This document shows positions 37,101-45,625 of a stretch of DNA of 51,416 nucleotides, piece after piece; the stretch's first letter is position 1; the number at the start of each line of letters is the position of its first letter. The position numbers and the translations under genes were made by a program. The stretch is taken from the NCBI GenBank assembly GCA_021817045.1, contig JAKAWG010000031.1, positions 1 to 51,416 on the forward strand, in the 5' to 3' direction. The notes beneath the pieces are model-generated. The model had not been told where the DNA came from, did not search any database, and worked only from the letters and a program-made list of their open reading frames with translations. This DNA is from Acidobacteriota bacterium. GTDB taxonomy: Bacteria > Acidobacteriota > Terriglobia > UBA7540.

Positions 37101-37584
37101 GCGCCATTGCACCATCGCTGACATTCATCATCACGGGCGGGCCTGGGTGCTGCCTCACCCCGAGCGGAACTCTCCCGCCATCGCCCCAATGGTCCGGGAT
37201 GACGAAATCGAGCGGATCGCCGTTCAGGCAGTGACCGCCTACGAGGAAGCGCGCGGCTGGAGAGTGGAGAGCGTTGAGAAAGACAACCGTGGATTTGATC
37301 TGATCTCACGCCGGCCCCATCCGGAAGATCCGCAAACGGCTATTGAAGTTCGGTTCATCGAGGTTAAGGGGCGTACAGCGGTCGGCGAGATTGCTTTGAC
37401 TGCCAACGAATACAAAACAGCAGAGCGGCTCAAGAAAGACTATTGGCTTTATACGGTTTTCAATTGCGGTTCAAAGCCGGAAATCCACACAGTCCAAAAC
37501 CCTGTCCGGCTGGGTTGGGAGCCATTGGTAAAGATCGAGCATTATCACGTAGACGCAGCAAAGATTCTGCAGGGGGCCGAGTGA
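34141..37584 (+). CDS. SNF2-type helicase with C-terminal DUF3883 nuclease-like domain
   Basis: The 1147-aa protein has SF2/SNF2 motifs in order: LADDPGAGKTIMAGLLIKEL (K132), VVDEAHK (D227), LMTATPHKGN, the EAAGEGINLQ region and RMGRIHRYGQ. The last 130 residues (ARGWRVESVEKDNRGFDLIS ... RFIEVKGRTAVGEIALTANE) form a DUF3883 domain with D1053 and E1074-V-K1076, a PD-(D/E)XK-like arrangement. The architecture resembles DISARM DrmD and helicases of helicase-methylase-ATPase defence loci. It would translocate on DNA and perhaps mark or cut non-self DNA. It overlaps the methylase gene as GTGA. GGAGG is 14 nt upstream of ATG, rather far. Confidence 0.88.
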   Translation: MRIDQLKPNTVVRGPILPEPVRVILSVPMGTSVKLVGKGLKTGQVHEPILNSAQVATLEASPEKEPFDGDAQRFRLGIESLRLGLAYEYDPYFALSIARVDPLPHQLEAVYDYFLRLPRIRFLLADDPGAGKTIMAGLLIKELKIRGLIKRTLIVTPASLSFQWQREMKDKFRENFEIIRGDVLRANYGTNPWQEKNQVITSVSWVSVIEDANESLLRSNWDLIVVDEAHKMSAYSSDKKTLAYQLGEALSERTDHYLLMTATPHKGNPENFCLFLELLDRDVYGDVKSLEEAMVRREAPFYLRRVKEALVTFPDPDTGKVKTLFTRRNVQTTEFQISDEEWDFYDALTRYVEDQSIKAASDDSPRGRALSFTMAMLQRRFASSVYAVRRSLERMKDKREKILADPEAYRQEQITRKLPEDFEDLPEEEREEIIAQLEDVVASVDPAALREEILQLNKLIDQARGLEEKEVERKLVVLKEVLTKQGVFKDPKMKLLVFTEHKDTLDYLVGDGKDARPLGKLRKWGLSVTQIHGGMKVGDRDAPGTRLYAEREFREDCQVMVATEAAGEGINLQFCWFMINYDIPWNPMRLEQRMGRIHRYGQEKDCLILNFVSTNTREGRVLNKLFERIKKIEDDLDPKHTGTVFNVLGDVFSANQLERMLRDMYARNLTEEVIKSRIVEQVDTERFRKITHSALEGLAKRELNLSAIVGKSAEAKERRLVPEVVEEFFSQAAPVVGLPLKDGQKDRHIYRVGRVPRALWPIGEELEPRFGKLGREYKQIAFDKKYLSDDATLEWVTPGHPLFESVREDLWERVQADLSRGAVFYDLNRKEPARLDVFSAAIRDGRGNVLHRRLFVLQTEMDGSMAVKQPTLFLDLAVATKGETAPEDADLPGREDIEEALVKQALESLLAEIAAQREKEIETITSHVEISLNALIHHQNLRMADLLEQQQNGDSSPLLAANIKTTEDRLDELNGRLERRREELKQERHCTIADIHHHGRAWVLPHPERNSPAIAPMVRDDEIERIAVQAVTAYEEARGWRVESVEKDNRGFDLISRRPHPEDPQTAIEVRFIEVKGRTAVGEIALTANEYKTAERLKKDYWLYTVFNCGSKPEIHTVQNPVRLGWEPLVKIEHYHVDAAKILQGAE

Positions 37585-40500
37585 GTCAGGAAGCACCATA
37601 TCCCAAGCGGTTGATCGAAGTTGACCTGCCTATCAAGCGCATATCGGAACATGCGCGGAGGGAGAAGAGTATCCGGCATGGACATATTTCGACGCTTCAT
37701 ATTTGGTGGGCGAGACGGCCACTGGCAGCGTGCCGGGCAGTGATATGCGCAGCCTTGTGGCCTGACCCTGCCGACCCACTTTGCCCTCAGAGGTTTCGCG
37801 ACGATGCAAGTCGGATAATCAACGGTTTCGCCCGAAAAGCAGCGGCTGACAAGGAATTGGCCGAGCATTGTTCTGAATACACGTGGGGAAAATGGCAGAC
37901 GTTGACGAAGAATGGCGGCTTGGACCCGAAGAACGAAGACCACTGGAATGTCCTCCGGAATGTACTGCTCGATTTCATCGCTGATTTTTCAGACTGGGAT
38001 AATTCAAATGTCCCGCAATACCTCGAGACCAGCCGAGCGTTAACTCAATCGGCCCACGAGGCACTTGGCGGCGCGCCTGGCACTAAGCCTCTGGTGGTCG
38101 ATCCGTTCGCGGGCGGAGGCTCAATTCCGATCGAAGCGCTTCGCGTAGGTGCGGATGCTTTCGCCAGCGATCTTAACCCGGTGGCGGTGCTGCTCAACAA
38201 GGTTGTACTGGAATACATTCCCAAGTATGGCCAGCGATTGGCAGACGAAGTTCGCAAATGGGGGCAATGGATCAAAGATGAAGCGGAAAAAGAGCTGGCC
38301 CAGTTCTACCCGAAAGACCCTGATGGCTCGACCCCGATTGCCTATCTTTGGGCAAGAGCGATCAAATGCGAGGGCCCCGGGTGCGGCGCCGAAGTTCCAC
38401 TGCTAGGCCGGTCTATAATCGCGAAACGGAAAAGTGGTGCGGTTGCGCTATTGCTTTCCGCTGAGGGCAGAGGGAAGCAGATCAAGGTCGAAATTGTCGA
38501 TGGCAAAAGGGCGACCAAAACAACCGGCACCTGTAGGGGGTTTGTGGCGACCTGCCCGCGGACCGAATGTGGCTTTTCCACCCCCAAAAAGGACGTTCAG
38601 AAACAGCTTACAGCCCAGCGCGGCGGCGCTCACTTGGCCAGACTCCTCGCAGTATTGACCGACGGACCCGCCGGACGTCGTTATCGCCTTCCCTGTAAGC
38701 GTGACTTGGTGGCCTTCGCCGCAGCCTCCGACGCTTTTCGTAATACGACTGGAGAAACTTTGGTTCCAGACGAGCCAATTCCACCCAGAACAGCGCACCG
38801 CGCTGTCGGCTCGCAGCTCCCACTTTACGGTTTCAAAACTTGGGCCGACGTGTTCAACCCGCGTCAGAAACTTGCACTGACCGCTCTGCAAAAAGCTGCG
38901 AGGCTGGCATACCAGAGTCTAATATCGCAATCAGACCAACAATTCGCCCGAGCGGCTTTCTTGCTTCTGGCCTTTGCGCTCGACAAGCAGGTGGACTATT
39001 CATCTTCCCTGTGCCGTTGGGTCTCGAGGGGTGAATTCATTGCCGGGACACTCGCCGGCGAAAAGAAACTCCCCATGATTTCCGATTTCGCCGAGGGGAA
39101 CCCGATCGGCTCGGGTTCAGGAAGCTGGGAGAACCAGATCGATTGGATCAGCCGATTCATTGAAAAGGAGGCTAACTCTCTTCCGCAACCAGGTGTGGCA
39201 AGCCAGTCATCGGCGGACGAGGAGACATTGCCGTCGGATTCTACGGCAGCAATGATCACCGATCCCCCGTACTACGATTCAGTGCCTTATGCGGATCTCA
39301 GCGATTTTTTTTACGTCTGGCTAAAGCGAACTGTTTCCGGGATCGAAGCGGACCTCGACGATTTGCTAACCCCGAAAGATCGCGAGATGACGGTGAATCA
39401 TCCACACGATGAACAAGAAATTAGCCGGTACAGGAGTCTGCTTACCAAGGCATTTAAGAATGGCCGTCGCGAAACGGCGAGGGATGGGATTGCGGTTATC
39501 GTATTCGCCCACAAATCCACATCAGGTTGGGAAGCTCTCTTGGAATCTATTGTGGGCAGCGGCTGGATCGTGACAGCATCCTGGCCGGTTGACACCGAGC
39601 GCAGCGCACGACTAAATGCACTCGAAACTGCGTCCTTGGCTTCTTCGGTCCATATCATTTGCAGACCTCAGACAGGTGTGCAAAATTCCTTACAGTCCAA
39701 GGAAATTGGTGACTGGCGGGATATCCTATCGGAACTTCCGACCCGAATTCATGAGTGGATGCCGCGTCTGTCAACTGAGGGAGTAGTGGGAGCAGACGCC
39801 ATTTTCGCTTGCCTTGGGCCTGCCCTCGAAATTTTCTCCCGATATACGCGGGTTGAAAAGGCGAGCGGCGACCAGGTGACCCTTAAAGAGTACCTCGAAT
39901 ATGTCTGGGCAGCTGTAGCGAAGGAAGCCTTGAACATGATATTCGAGGGCGCGGACGCGACGGGCTTTGAGGAAGACGCGCGACTGACTGCCATGTGGCT
40001 CTGGACTCTTTCAACCGGCACGAACGGGAAGGGGCCTGCTACGGAGGCGTCCGAAGTTGACGAGGAAGAAGAGGAAGCTGGTACAAAGAAAGCCAAATTG
40101 AGCGGCTACATGTTGGAATACGACGCCGCCCGGAAGATCGCCCAAGGCCTTGGCGCGCATCTGGAGCGCCTCACAAGCCTCGTGGAAGTCAGCGGCGAAA
40201 CCGCCCGGCTGCTTCCGGCTTCAGAGCGCGCGCGACACCTGTTTGGCAAAGATGAGGGCGCCGCTCCAACCAAGCGCAAGGCAAAACCTAAGCAACTTTC
40301 GCTTCTCGATGAGCTTGGCGAAATGGAGGAAGAAAGCGGCGGGTGGGGCGAGAAAAGTGCGCCAAAGGCCGGTAATACTGTGCTCGATCGTGTCCATCAG
40401 AGCATGATTCTCTTCGCGGCAGGCCGAAATGAGGCGATGAAACGCTTTCTTGTTACAGATGGAGCTGGTAGCGATCCTCGCTTCTGGCACTTGGCGGACG

Positions 40501-40586
40501 CTCTTTGCAAGCTATACCCTTCTGGAACTGACGAACGCCGTTGGGTCGAAGGCGTGATGGCGAGAAAGAAGGGACTGGGCTTCTGA
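37581..40586 (+). CDS. DUF1156 adenine-specific DNA methylase
   Basis: This 1001-aa protein starts with the DUF1156 motif (YPKRLIEVDLPIKRISEHAR, STLHIWWARRPLAACRAVIC). It has SAM motif I D174-PFAGGGSIPIEAL and motif IV D561-PPYYDSVPYADLSDF, the DPPY type of N6-adenine methylases. Between them are Cys pairs (IKCEGPGCGAEV, ATCPRTECGF) that look like zinc ribbons. It should methylate host DNA as a self mark within the operon. GTG 37581, preceded by AGGGGG, overlaps the helicase stop; the frame is open further upstream but inside the helicase gene. Confidence 0.9.
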   Translation: MSQEAPYPKRLIEVDLPIKRISEHARREKSIRHGHISTLHIWWARRPLAACRAVICAALWPDPADPLCPQRFRDDASRIINGFARKAAADKELAEHCSEYTWGKWQTLTKNGGLDPKNEDHWNVLRNVLLDFIADFSDWDNSNVPQYLETSRALTQSAHEALGGAPGTKPLVVDPFAGGGSIPIEALRVGADAFASDLNPVAVLLNKVVLEYIPKYGQRLADEVRKWGQWIKDEAEKELAQFYPKDPDGSTPIAYLWARAIKCEGPGCGAEVPLLGRSIIAKRKSGAVALLLSAEGRGKQIKVEIVDGKRATKTTGTCRGFVATCPRTECGFSTPKKDVQKQLTAQRGGAHLARLLAVLTDGPAGRRYRLPCKRDLVAFAAASDAFRNTTGETLVPDEPIPPRTAHRAVGSQLPLYGFKTWADVFNPRQKLALTALQKAARLAYQSLISQSDQQFARAAFLLLAFALDKQVDYSSSLCRWVSRGEFIAGTLAGEKKLPMISDFAEGNPIGSGSGSWENQIDWISRFIEKEANSLPQPGVASQSSADEETLPSDSTAAMITDPPYYDSVPYADLSDFFYVWLKRTVSGIEADLDDLLTPKDREMTVNHPHDEQEISRYRSLLTKAFKNGRRETARDGIAVIVFAHKSTSGWEALLESIVGSGWIVTASWPVDTERSARLNALETASLASSVHIICRPQTGVQNSLQSKEIGDWRDILSELPTRIHEWMPRLSTEGVVGADAIFACLGPALEIFSRYTRVEKASGDQVTLKEYLEYVWAAVAKEALNMIFEGADATGFEEDARLTAMWLWTLSTGTNGKGPATEASEVDEEEEEAGTKKAKLSGYMLEYDAARKIAQGLGAHLERLTSLVEVSGETARLLPASERARHLFGKDEGAAPTKRKAKPKQLSLLDELGEMEEESGGWGEKSAPKAGNTVLDRVHQSMILFAAGRNEAMKRFLVTDGAGSDPRFWHLADALCKLYPSGTDERRWVEGVMARKKGLGF

Positions 40587-41173
40587 TGGAAGGCAGCATT
40601 GCCGGAGAATGGTATGCCAAGTTCATGGAGACGATTCGGGATCACGAAGCTGCGCCGGCCTTGCGTGATGCCTCGCTGAAAGCCAAGCTTGGACCATGGA
40701 CCCAAGCGCTGACAACCATTGTGGTGGGAACGTGCGAAAGGATGGGTTGGAAGGGCGCCGCGCGCGGTCATCTATCAAGCCTGCAGCCGGTCTCGCGTCA
40801 GGAATACCTTGGCTTGGACGTTGTGGCGTTCGAGTCGGCGGGTGACCGCCGGTGGCGATTTCCGGTCGCTGTGTTCGAACTTGAGAACAGCTCGGCAGAT
40901 GATCGTGTGGCGTATTCCCTCTGGAAGGTGCTTTGCGTTCGTGCAAAGCTTCGCGTTGTCTTTTGCTACCGTGAAGATTCAGCCCAAGGGTCAAGGTTGG
41001 TAAGGCATCTCGGCGGCGAGTTGGGCCATGCGGTCAAGGACGCCGACCGGCTTGGCCTTGGTGGGGAGACATTGGTGATCGTCGGCTCTCGGAATGAGAG
41101 CAATACTTTCCCCTATGGCTTTTTCAAAGACTGGCTGCTGGACTCGAATTTAGGGCGCTTTGTCAGAGTGTGA
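40586..41173 (+). CDS. Unknown 195-aa protein of helicase-methylase-ATPase operon
   Basis: The product (MEGSIAGEWYAKFMETIRDH ...) is soluble and alpha/beta. The middle (SRQEYLGLDVVAFES, then FPVAVFELENSSADDRVAYS) has Asp and Glu on successive strands, faintly like a restriction-endonuclease fold, but the third catalytic Lys is not evident. Its ATG overlaps the methylase stop by one base (TGATG), and the ATPase gene follows after 16 nt, so its level is coupled to both. It could be a nuclease or specificity subunit, or a DUF3780-like companion. I do not recognise the family. Confidence 0.6.
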   Translation: MEGSIAGEWYAKFMETIRDHEAAPALRDASLKAKLGPWTQALTTIVVGTCERMGWKGAARGHLSSLQPVSRQEYLGLDVVAFESAGDRRWRFPVAVFELENSSADDRVAYSLWKVLCVRAKLRVVFCYREDSAQGSRLVRHLGGELGHAVKDADRLGLGGETLVIVGSRNESNTFPYGFFKDWLLDSNLGRFVRV

Positions 41174-41189
41174 ATGTGGAGGGCGACGA

Positions 41190-44126
41190 ATGGCACTCAA
41201 ACCTTGGTATAAAGTTGTGACACCTCGCGAAGACTTGCGAGAAGGAAAGCCGCTGGACGCGGCCGAGTTCGCTGTCCATCTCGACCAGGTGCGCGATGGC
41301 CGCGCTCCTTCCGATTATCAAAAGCCGGAGCAATTCTTCGAACGCACCTATCTGACCCAGAATTTGCTGAATCTCGCAAGTGAAGTCGTCCGCCGCCTGG
41401 ACGGAGAGAAGACCGCGACATCATCGGTCTTCAACATGGCCACACCTTTCGGAGGCGGAAAGACCCACGCACTGACTTTGCTCTATCACTTAGCAAGAAA
41501 TGGGGCGAAGGCCGACAAGTGGCAGGGAGTCAGCCGAATCCTGGAAAAGGCAGGCGTTCCGTCCATACCATTGGCTGCTACGGCCGTGTTTGTCGGCACC
41601 GAATTCGATTCTTTGGTCGGTCGCGGAGGCAACGACGGCACTCCTTTGCGCAAGACTCCATGGGGGGAAATAGCGTACCAGTTGTCGGGGAAGGATGGGC
41701 TCGAAATCCTCGCCGAGCACGAAAAACAGATGACGGCTCCTGGAAGCGAGATTATCCGAAGATTCCTGCCCAAGGACAAACCCTCGCTGATTCTGATGGA
41801 TGAGCTCCTGAACTATATCAGCCGAAGCCGTAAGAGCGGAATGGGCGCCGAGCTTTACAACTTTATCGAAAACCTTTGCGAAGTCGCTACCACGTCGACC
41901 CAGCTCGTCCTAGTAGTTTCGATTCCCGCGTCTGAGCTGGAAATGACTGCCGAGGACTTTGCTGACCACGACCGCCTCAAGAAGAAGGTGGATAAGTACG
42001 GCAAAGCCGTCATCATGGCGGCTGAGGCCGAAACCTCCGAGATCATCCGGCGCCGGCTCTTTGAGTGGCAGGGATTGCCCGACGATGCCCGGCCAACAAC
42101 GGCGGCATATTCAGACTGGCTCCTCGAGCATAGGAATGAGATCCCAGACTGGTTTCCCGCCGACAATGGGAAGGAAACCTTTGCCGCAACGTATCCTTTT
42201 CACCCTTCGCTTCTCTCAGTATTTGAAAGGAAGTGGCAAACGTTGCCGCGCTTTCAAAGGACGCGTGGGATTCTGCGCCTCCTAGCGCTTTGGGTCTCAC
42301 ACGCCTATCAGGAAGGATACAAAGGAGACCATCGCGACCCCCTGATCGGGCTTGGGACGGCACCGTTGGAAGATTCCCTATTTCGTGCCGCAATGTTCGA
42401 GCAGTTGGACGAGGAAAAACTCGAAGGAGCAATCACGACGGACATCTGTGGAAGGAAGGATTCGCACGCCATTCGCCTGGATAAGGAAGCAGTGGACACC
42501 ATTAAGAAAGCGCGCCTGCATAGGAAGATCGCTACTGTAATCCTCTTTGAGTCCAACGGTGGCCAGACCCATGTTGAGGCAACAGTGCCAGAAATCCGTC
42601 TAACCGTGGGCGAACCCGGATTGGAGATTGGCAACATCGAGACCTGCCTCGAATCACTTACCGAGGCTTGCTACTTCCTTACTGTGGAGCGAACTCGATA
42701 CCATTTCAGCTTGAAGGAAAACCTTAATAAACGATTTGCGGACCGGCGGGCAAACATCCAAGCGCCCAAGATTGAGGAGCGCGCACGGGCTGAGATTCAG
42801 AAGGTCTTCGCAAAACTGCCAGGCTTGGAACTGCCAGTGTACTTCCCAGAACAGAGCGGCACAATCAGCGATCGGCCAGTCTTCACCATGGTTGTCCTCG
42901 CTCCGGACCTCTCCATGCAAGATAGAAACAAGACCTTGAAAGTCGTCGAAACAATGACCAGGGAGTGCGGTAGCTCCTCCAGAACTTTCAAGAGCGCTTT
43001 GGTGTGGTGCATCGCCGAATCCGCAGGGACCATCCACGATGAGGCCAGGAAGGTTTTGGCGTGGGAGGATATTCAGGACGAGCAGGATGACTTGCACCTG
43101 GATGAAGGTCAGAAGCGACAACTAACTACGAATCTCGAAAAGGCTAAACGCGACTTGAAGGAAAGCGTCTGGCGGACTTACAAGAACGTCGCTCTATTAG
43201 CAAAGGACAATCAACTGCGGGTTATCGACCTCGGCTTGGTTCATTCAAGCGCGTCCGACACAATGGTCACGTACATTATTGAGCGGCTGCGCAAAGACGG
43301 CGAGGTTGAAAAAGACATCAGCCCCAATCTTCTCATTAGGAACTGGAACCCTGCGTTCAAGGAGTGGAGCACCAAGGCGGTAAGAGATGCCTTCTTTGCC
43401 TCGCCCTTGTTTCCTCGACTTCTCGATCCGGAGGCTGTCAAGGACACGATCGCACGGGGTGTCGCAGGAGGTGTACTGGCCTACGTGGGCAAGTCATCGC
43501 AAGGGGACTACCAACCTTTTCTCTACGAACGTACGGTCACGGCGCAGGAAGTTGAGATTTCCGATGACATGTACATTATTACTCGCGAGACAGCGGAGGT
43601 TTACAAGAAGCAAAAAGAGAAACCGCCAGTTCTTACGTCGATTGTCATATCGCCTCCAGATGTCCAATTGCAACCAGGGATGAAACAAGCGTTCGTGGCG
43701 AAGGGGGCTAACCAGTACGGGGGCGAGATTGTCACAGGGCCACTCGAGTGGAGAGCAACCGGCGGAATAATTGACAATGAGGGAGTGTTCACAGCTGGCA
43801 ACGACGAGGGCAATTTTGTCGTAACCGTGACCGCGGACGCCGTGAAAGGTTCCGCGACACTGACGATTGCGAAGCCTGGGCGGATTATTACGCCTCCGCC
43901 GCCACCCCCTCCACCGGGCGTGTTGAGGTGGAGCGGCGAGATACCGCCCCAGAAATGGATGAACTTCTACACGAAGGTGCTTTCCAAATTTGCCGGCGGG
44001 AAGGGCTTAAAGCTTATGCTGACCTTCGAGGCGGCACCCGAAAGTGGAATATCACCTCAGAGGATCGAGGAGACGAAGGCCGCCTTGGATGAACTTGGGC
44101 TGAGCACCAATCTCGAGATGCGATGA
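41190..44126 (+). CDS. DUF499 P-loop ATPase with bacterial Ig-like domain
   Basis: The 978-aa protein has the DUF499 start (LKPWYKVVTPREDLREGKPL), Walker A ATPFGGGKTHAL (K91) and Walker B LILMDELLNYIS, then an extended ATPase/helical body. Residues about 811-893 (PVLTSIVISPPDVQLQPGMK ... FTAGNDEGNFVVTVTADAVK) form a Big_2-like beta-sandwich, followed by an eight-proline run near 903 and a 70-residue C-terminal domain. DUF499 proteins co-occur with DUF1156 methylases and SNF2 helicases. ATG 41190 has GGAGGG 6 nt upstream. It is the last gene on this strand. Confidence 0.85.
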   Translation: MALKPWYKVVTPREDLREGKPLDAAEFAVHLDQVRDGRAPSDYQKPEQFFERTYLTQNLLNLASEVVRRLDGEKTATSSVFNMATPFGGGKTHALTLLYHLARNGAKADKWQGVSRILEKAGVPSIPLAATAVFVGTEFDSLVGRGGNDGTPLRKTPWGEIAYQLSGKDGLEILAEHEKQMTAPGSEIIRRFLPKDKPSLILMDELLNYISRSRKSGMGAELYNFIENLCEVATTSTQLVLVVSIPASELEMTAEDFADHDRLKKKVDKYGKAVIMAAEAETSEIIRRRLFEWQGLPDDARPTTAAYSDWLLEHRNEIPDWFPADNGKETFAATYPFHPSLLSVFERKWQTLPRFQRTRGILRLLALWVSHAYQEGYKGDHRDPLIGLGTAPLEDSLFRAAMFEQLDEEKLEGAITTDICGRKDSHAIRLDKEAVDTIKKARLHRKIATVILFESNGGQTHVEATVPEIRLTVGEPGLEIGNIETCLESLTEACYFLTVERTRYHFSLKENLNKRFADRRANIQAPKIEERARAEIQKVFAKLPGLELPVYFPEQSGTISDRPVFTMVVLAPDLSMQDRNKTLKVVETMTRECGSSSRTFKSALVWCIAESAGTIHDEARKVLAWEDIQDEQDDLHLDEGQKRQLTTNLEKAKRDLKESVWRTYKNVALLAKDNQLRVIDLGLVHSSASDTMVTYIIERLRKDGEVEKDISPNLLIRNWNPAFKEWSTKAVRDAFFASPLFPRLLDPEAVKDTIARGVAGGVLAYVGKSSQGDYQPFLYERTVTAQEVEISDDMYIITRETAEVYKKQKEKPPVLTSIVISPPDVQLQPGMKQAFVAKGANQYGGEIVTGPLEWRATGGIIDNEGVFTAGNDEGNFVVTVTADAVKGSATLTIAKPGRIITPPPPPPPPGVLRWSGEIPPQKWMNFYTKVLSKFAGGKGLKLMLTFEAAPESGISPQRIEETKAALDELGLSTNLEMR

Positions 44127-44328
44127 CCCTCCAGTCAGTGCCGGTGCACCACTTTTCTCACTATTCCACCTATACCTGAAGGGTGATGCACCCCGTGGTC
44201 TCTCATGGCTAAAGGACCACATTACCCACTGGGAAGGCCTGCCCGATCCCTCTGGATCGAAGTTCAGCGTCCGGCCTCTGCCGTCTGGGAGTCTGAAATC
44301 CAAATCCAGGTCTTGATGGGCGGAATTC

Positions 44329-45441
44329 TTAATCTTCGTGACTCCTTTTGAAATGATCGCCGCACCATTCATAAACGAATGCGGCGCCGATCGAGCCATA
44401 TGGCATACGCAAGCGTCCCCCTTCTAAGACAATCGCAACATTGTGGCCTTCAAGCACATCAATCAATTCGAACGCCCCCGTCTCGAGTGTCCGGTTTGAT
44501 GGATTCTTGAAGCCCCAGATTGCCATTTCAAGCTTTGCGAGGCTAGGATGGGTCGCAAGCAGAATTTCGGGGAACCCGTCATTATTTACATCCTTCAAAG
44601 CAAGGTGGAAGAACTCAGGCCTCTTGGGCTCCGGCCTCAAAGACTCCGCCTTCTCGTAGAAATTATCAGGTATCCTCAAATGGAGCCTCTTGTCGAACTT
44701 CTCAAGGACGAGGTCCTCGCCGCCGTGATGTTGGAAGAAGGCAACCTTTTCATCAACGCCGTCGCCATCGAGGTCTATCAAAAACTCCAAACGCTCTCTG
44801 TACTCATAGATTCCTTCGCCCAAGAAACGGCCCTTCAAGATCGCCATCTTTGGCCGCATGGAGACAAAGTTAGCTTCAATATCCCATCGCTTTAAACCGT
44901 CAAGGTATGCAACGAGATGTTCCCGAAACATCTCCTCCCACTCTGCTGTGGTGGAGAACTCCCGGAAGAAAATGTCGTGCTCACCTTCAAGGGTTCCACG
45001 AAAATCCAGAACCCCTTGCAGCTGTGGGTCGAGTTCGGCCGATGGAGTCCTGAAATAAACCCATACCAATGGGGTGCCATGCCGCTCAAAACTTGCCCTC
45101 GCCCGCTTGAACTCTTCCACGGTTCCCGTTTCTTTTGAATTCGGCGAGGCCGGACTTCCAATCCGGTTCCAGAACATCACAACGACCAAGTCCGCTGTTT
45201 GTAACTCCTCGTTTATGAGGCTTTGTGGCCGACCGTGGGATGGGATGATGCGTTCCCATCCAACTGCCTGAAGGTGAAAACCCAGGCTGTGCGCCCGAAG
45301 ATTGTTTACCGTCTCGAGAAGACGCATGAATTTGGAGCGCTCCGCAGCGAGGTCGGCAGGGCAAGCAAGAAAAACTCGCTTTATCTCATAAAACCGGAAA
45401 TGGGTATCCAGCCTTCGGATCGGTGACGCATAGAATCGCAT
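44329..45441 (-). CDS. DUF4062-type protein with FG-GAP-like repeats
   Basis: The 370-aa protein begins with a DUF4062/TIR-like effector-type domain (KRVFLACPADLAAERSKFMR, HGRPQSLINEELQTADLVVV, MFWNRIGSPASP). Residues about 190-370 hold two Ca-binding-type repeats (DLDGDGVDEKVAFF and DVNNDGFPEILLATH) of the FG-GAP/VCBS kind, usually found in extracellular propellers. No signal peptide is seen. DUF4062 domains sit at the N-terminus of STAND defence proteins; here the sensor side seems replaced by FG-GAP-like repeats. It is convergent with the DUF499 gene. Function is unknown. Confidence 0.65.
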   Translation of the reverse strand: MRFYASPIRRLDTHFRFYEIKRVFLACPADLAAERSKFMRLLETVNNLRAHSLGFHLQAVGWERIIPSHGRPQSLINEELQTADLVVVMFWNRIGSPASPNSKETGTVEEFKRARASFERHGTPLVWVYFRTPSAELDPQLQGVLDFRGTLEGEHDIFFREFSTTAEWEEMFREHLVAYLDGLKRWDIEANFVSMRPKMAILKGRFLGEGIYEYRERLEFLIDLDGDGVDEKVAFFQHHGGEDLVLEKFDKRLHLRIPDNFYEKAESLRPEPKRPEFFHLALKDVNNDGFPEILLATHPSLAKLEMAIWGFKNPSNRTLETGAFELIDVLEGHNVAIVLEGGRLRMPYGSIGAAFVYEWCGDHFKRSHED

Positions 45442-45625
45442 CTTCTGATCGGCTCCTTGTCAGCCGTTAATCCTATGTCCCTATGAGGCTTACTCCTTCA
45501 CCTCACGACAAACCCGCCTTCGATATCGGAAATTCTTCTGGCCGATTATGTTCATTTTAATTCGAATTTGCGCTTTCGTCTTCATCAGTCACGTAAGAGA
45601 ACCACGGGCGGATCGCGAGGGCGGA

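Noticed and set aside
34141..40586. Complete DISARM system
   Set aside because: DrmA, DrmB (DUF1998) and DrmC (PLD) genes are absent; only helicase- and methylase-like members are shared.
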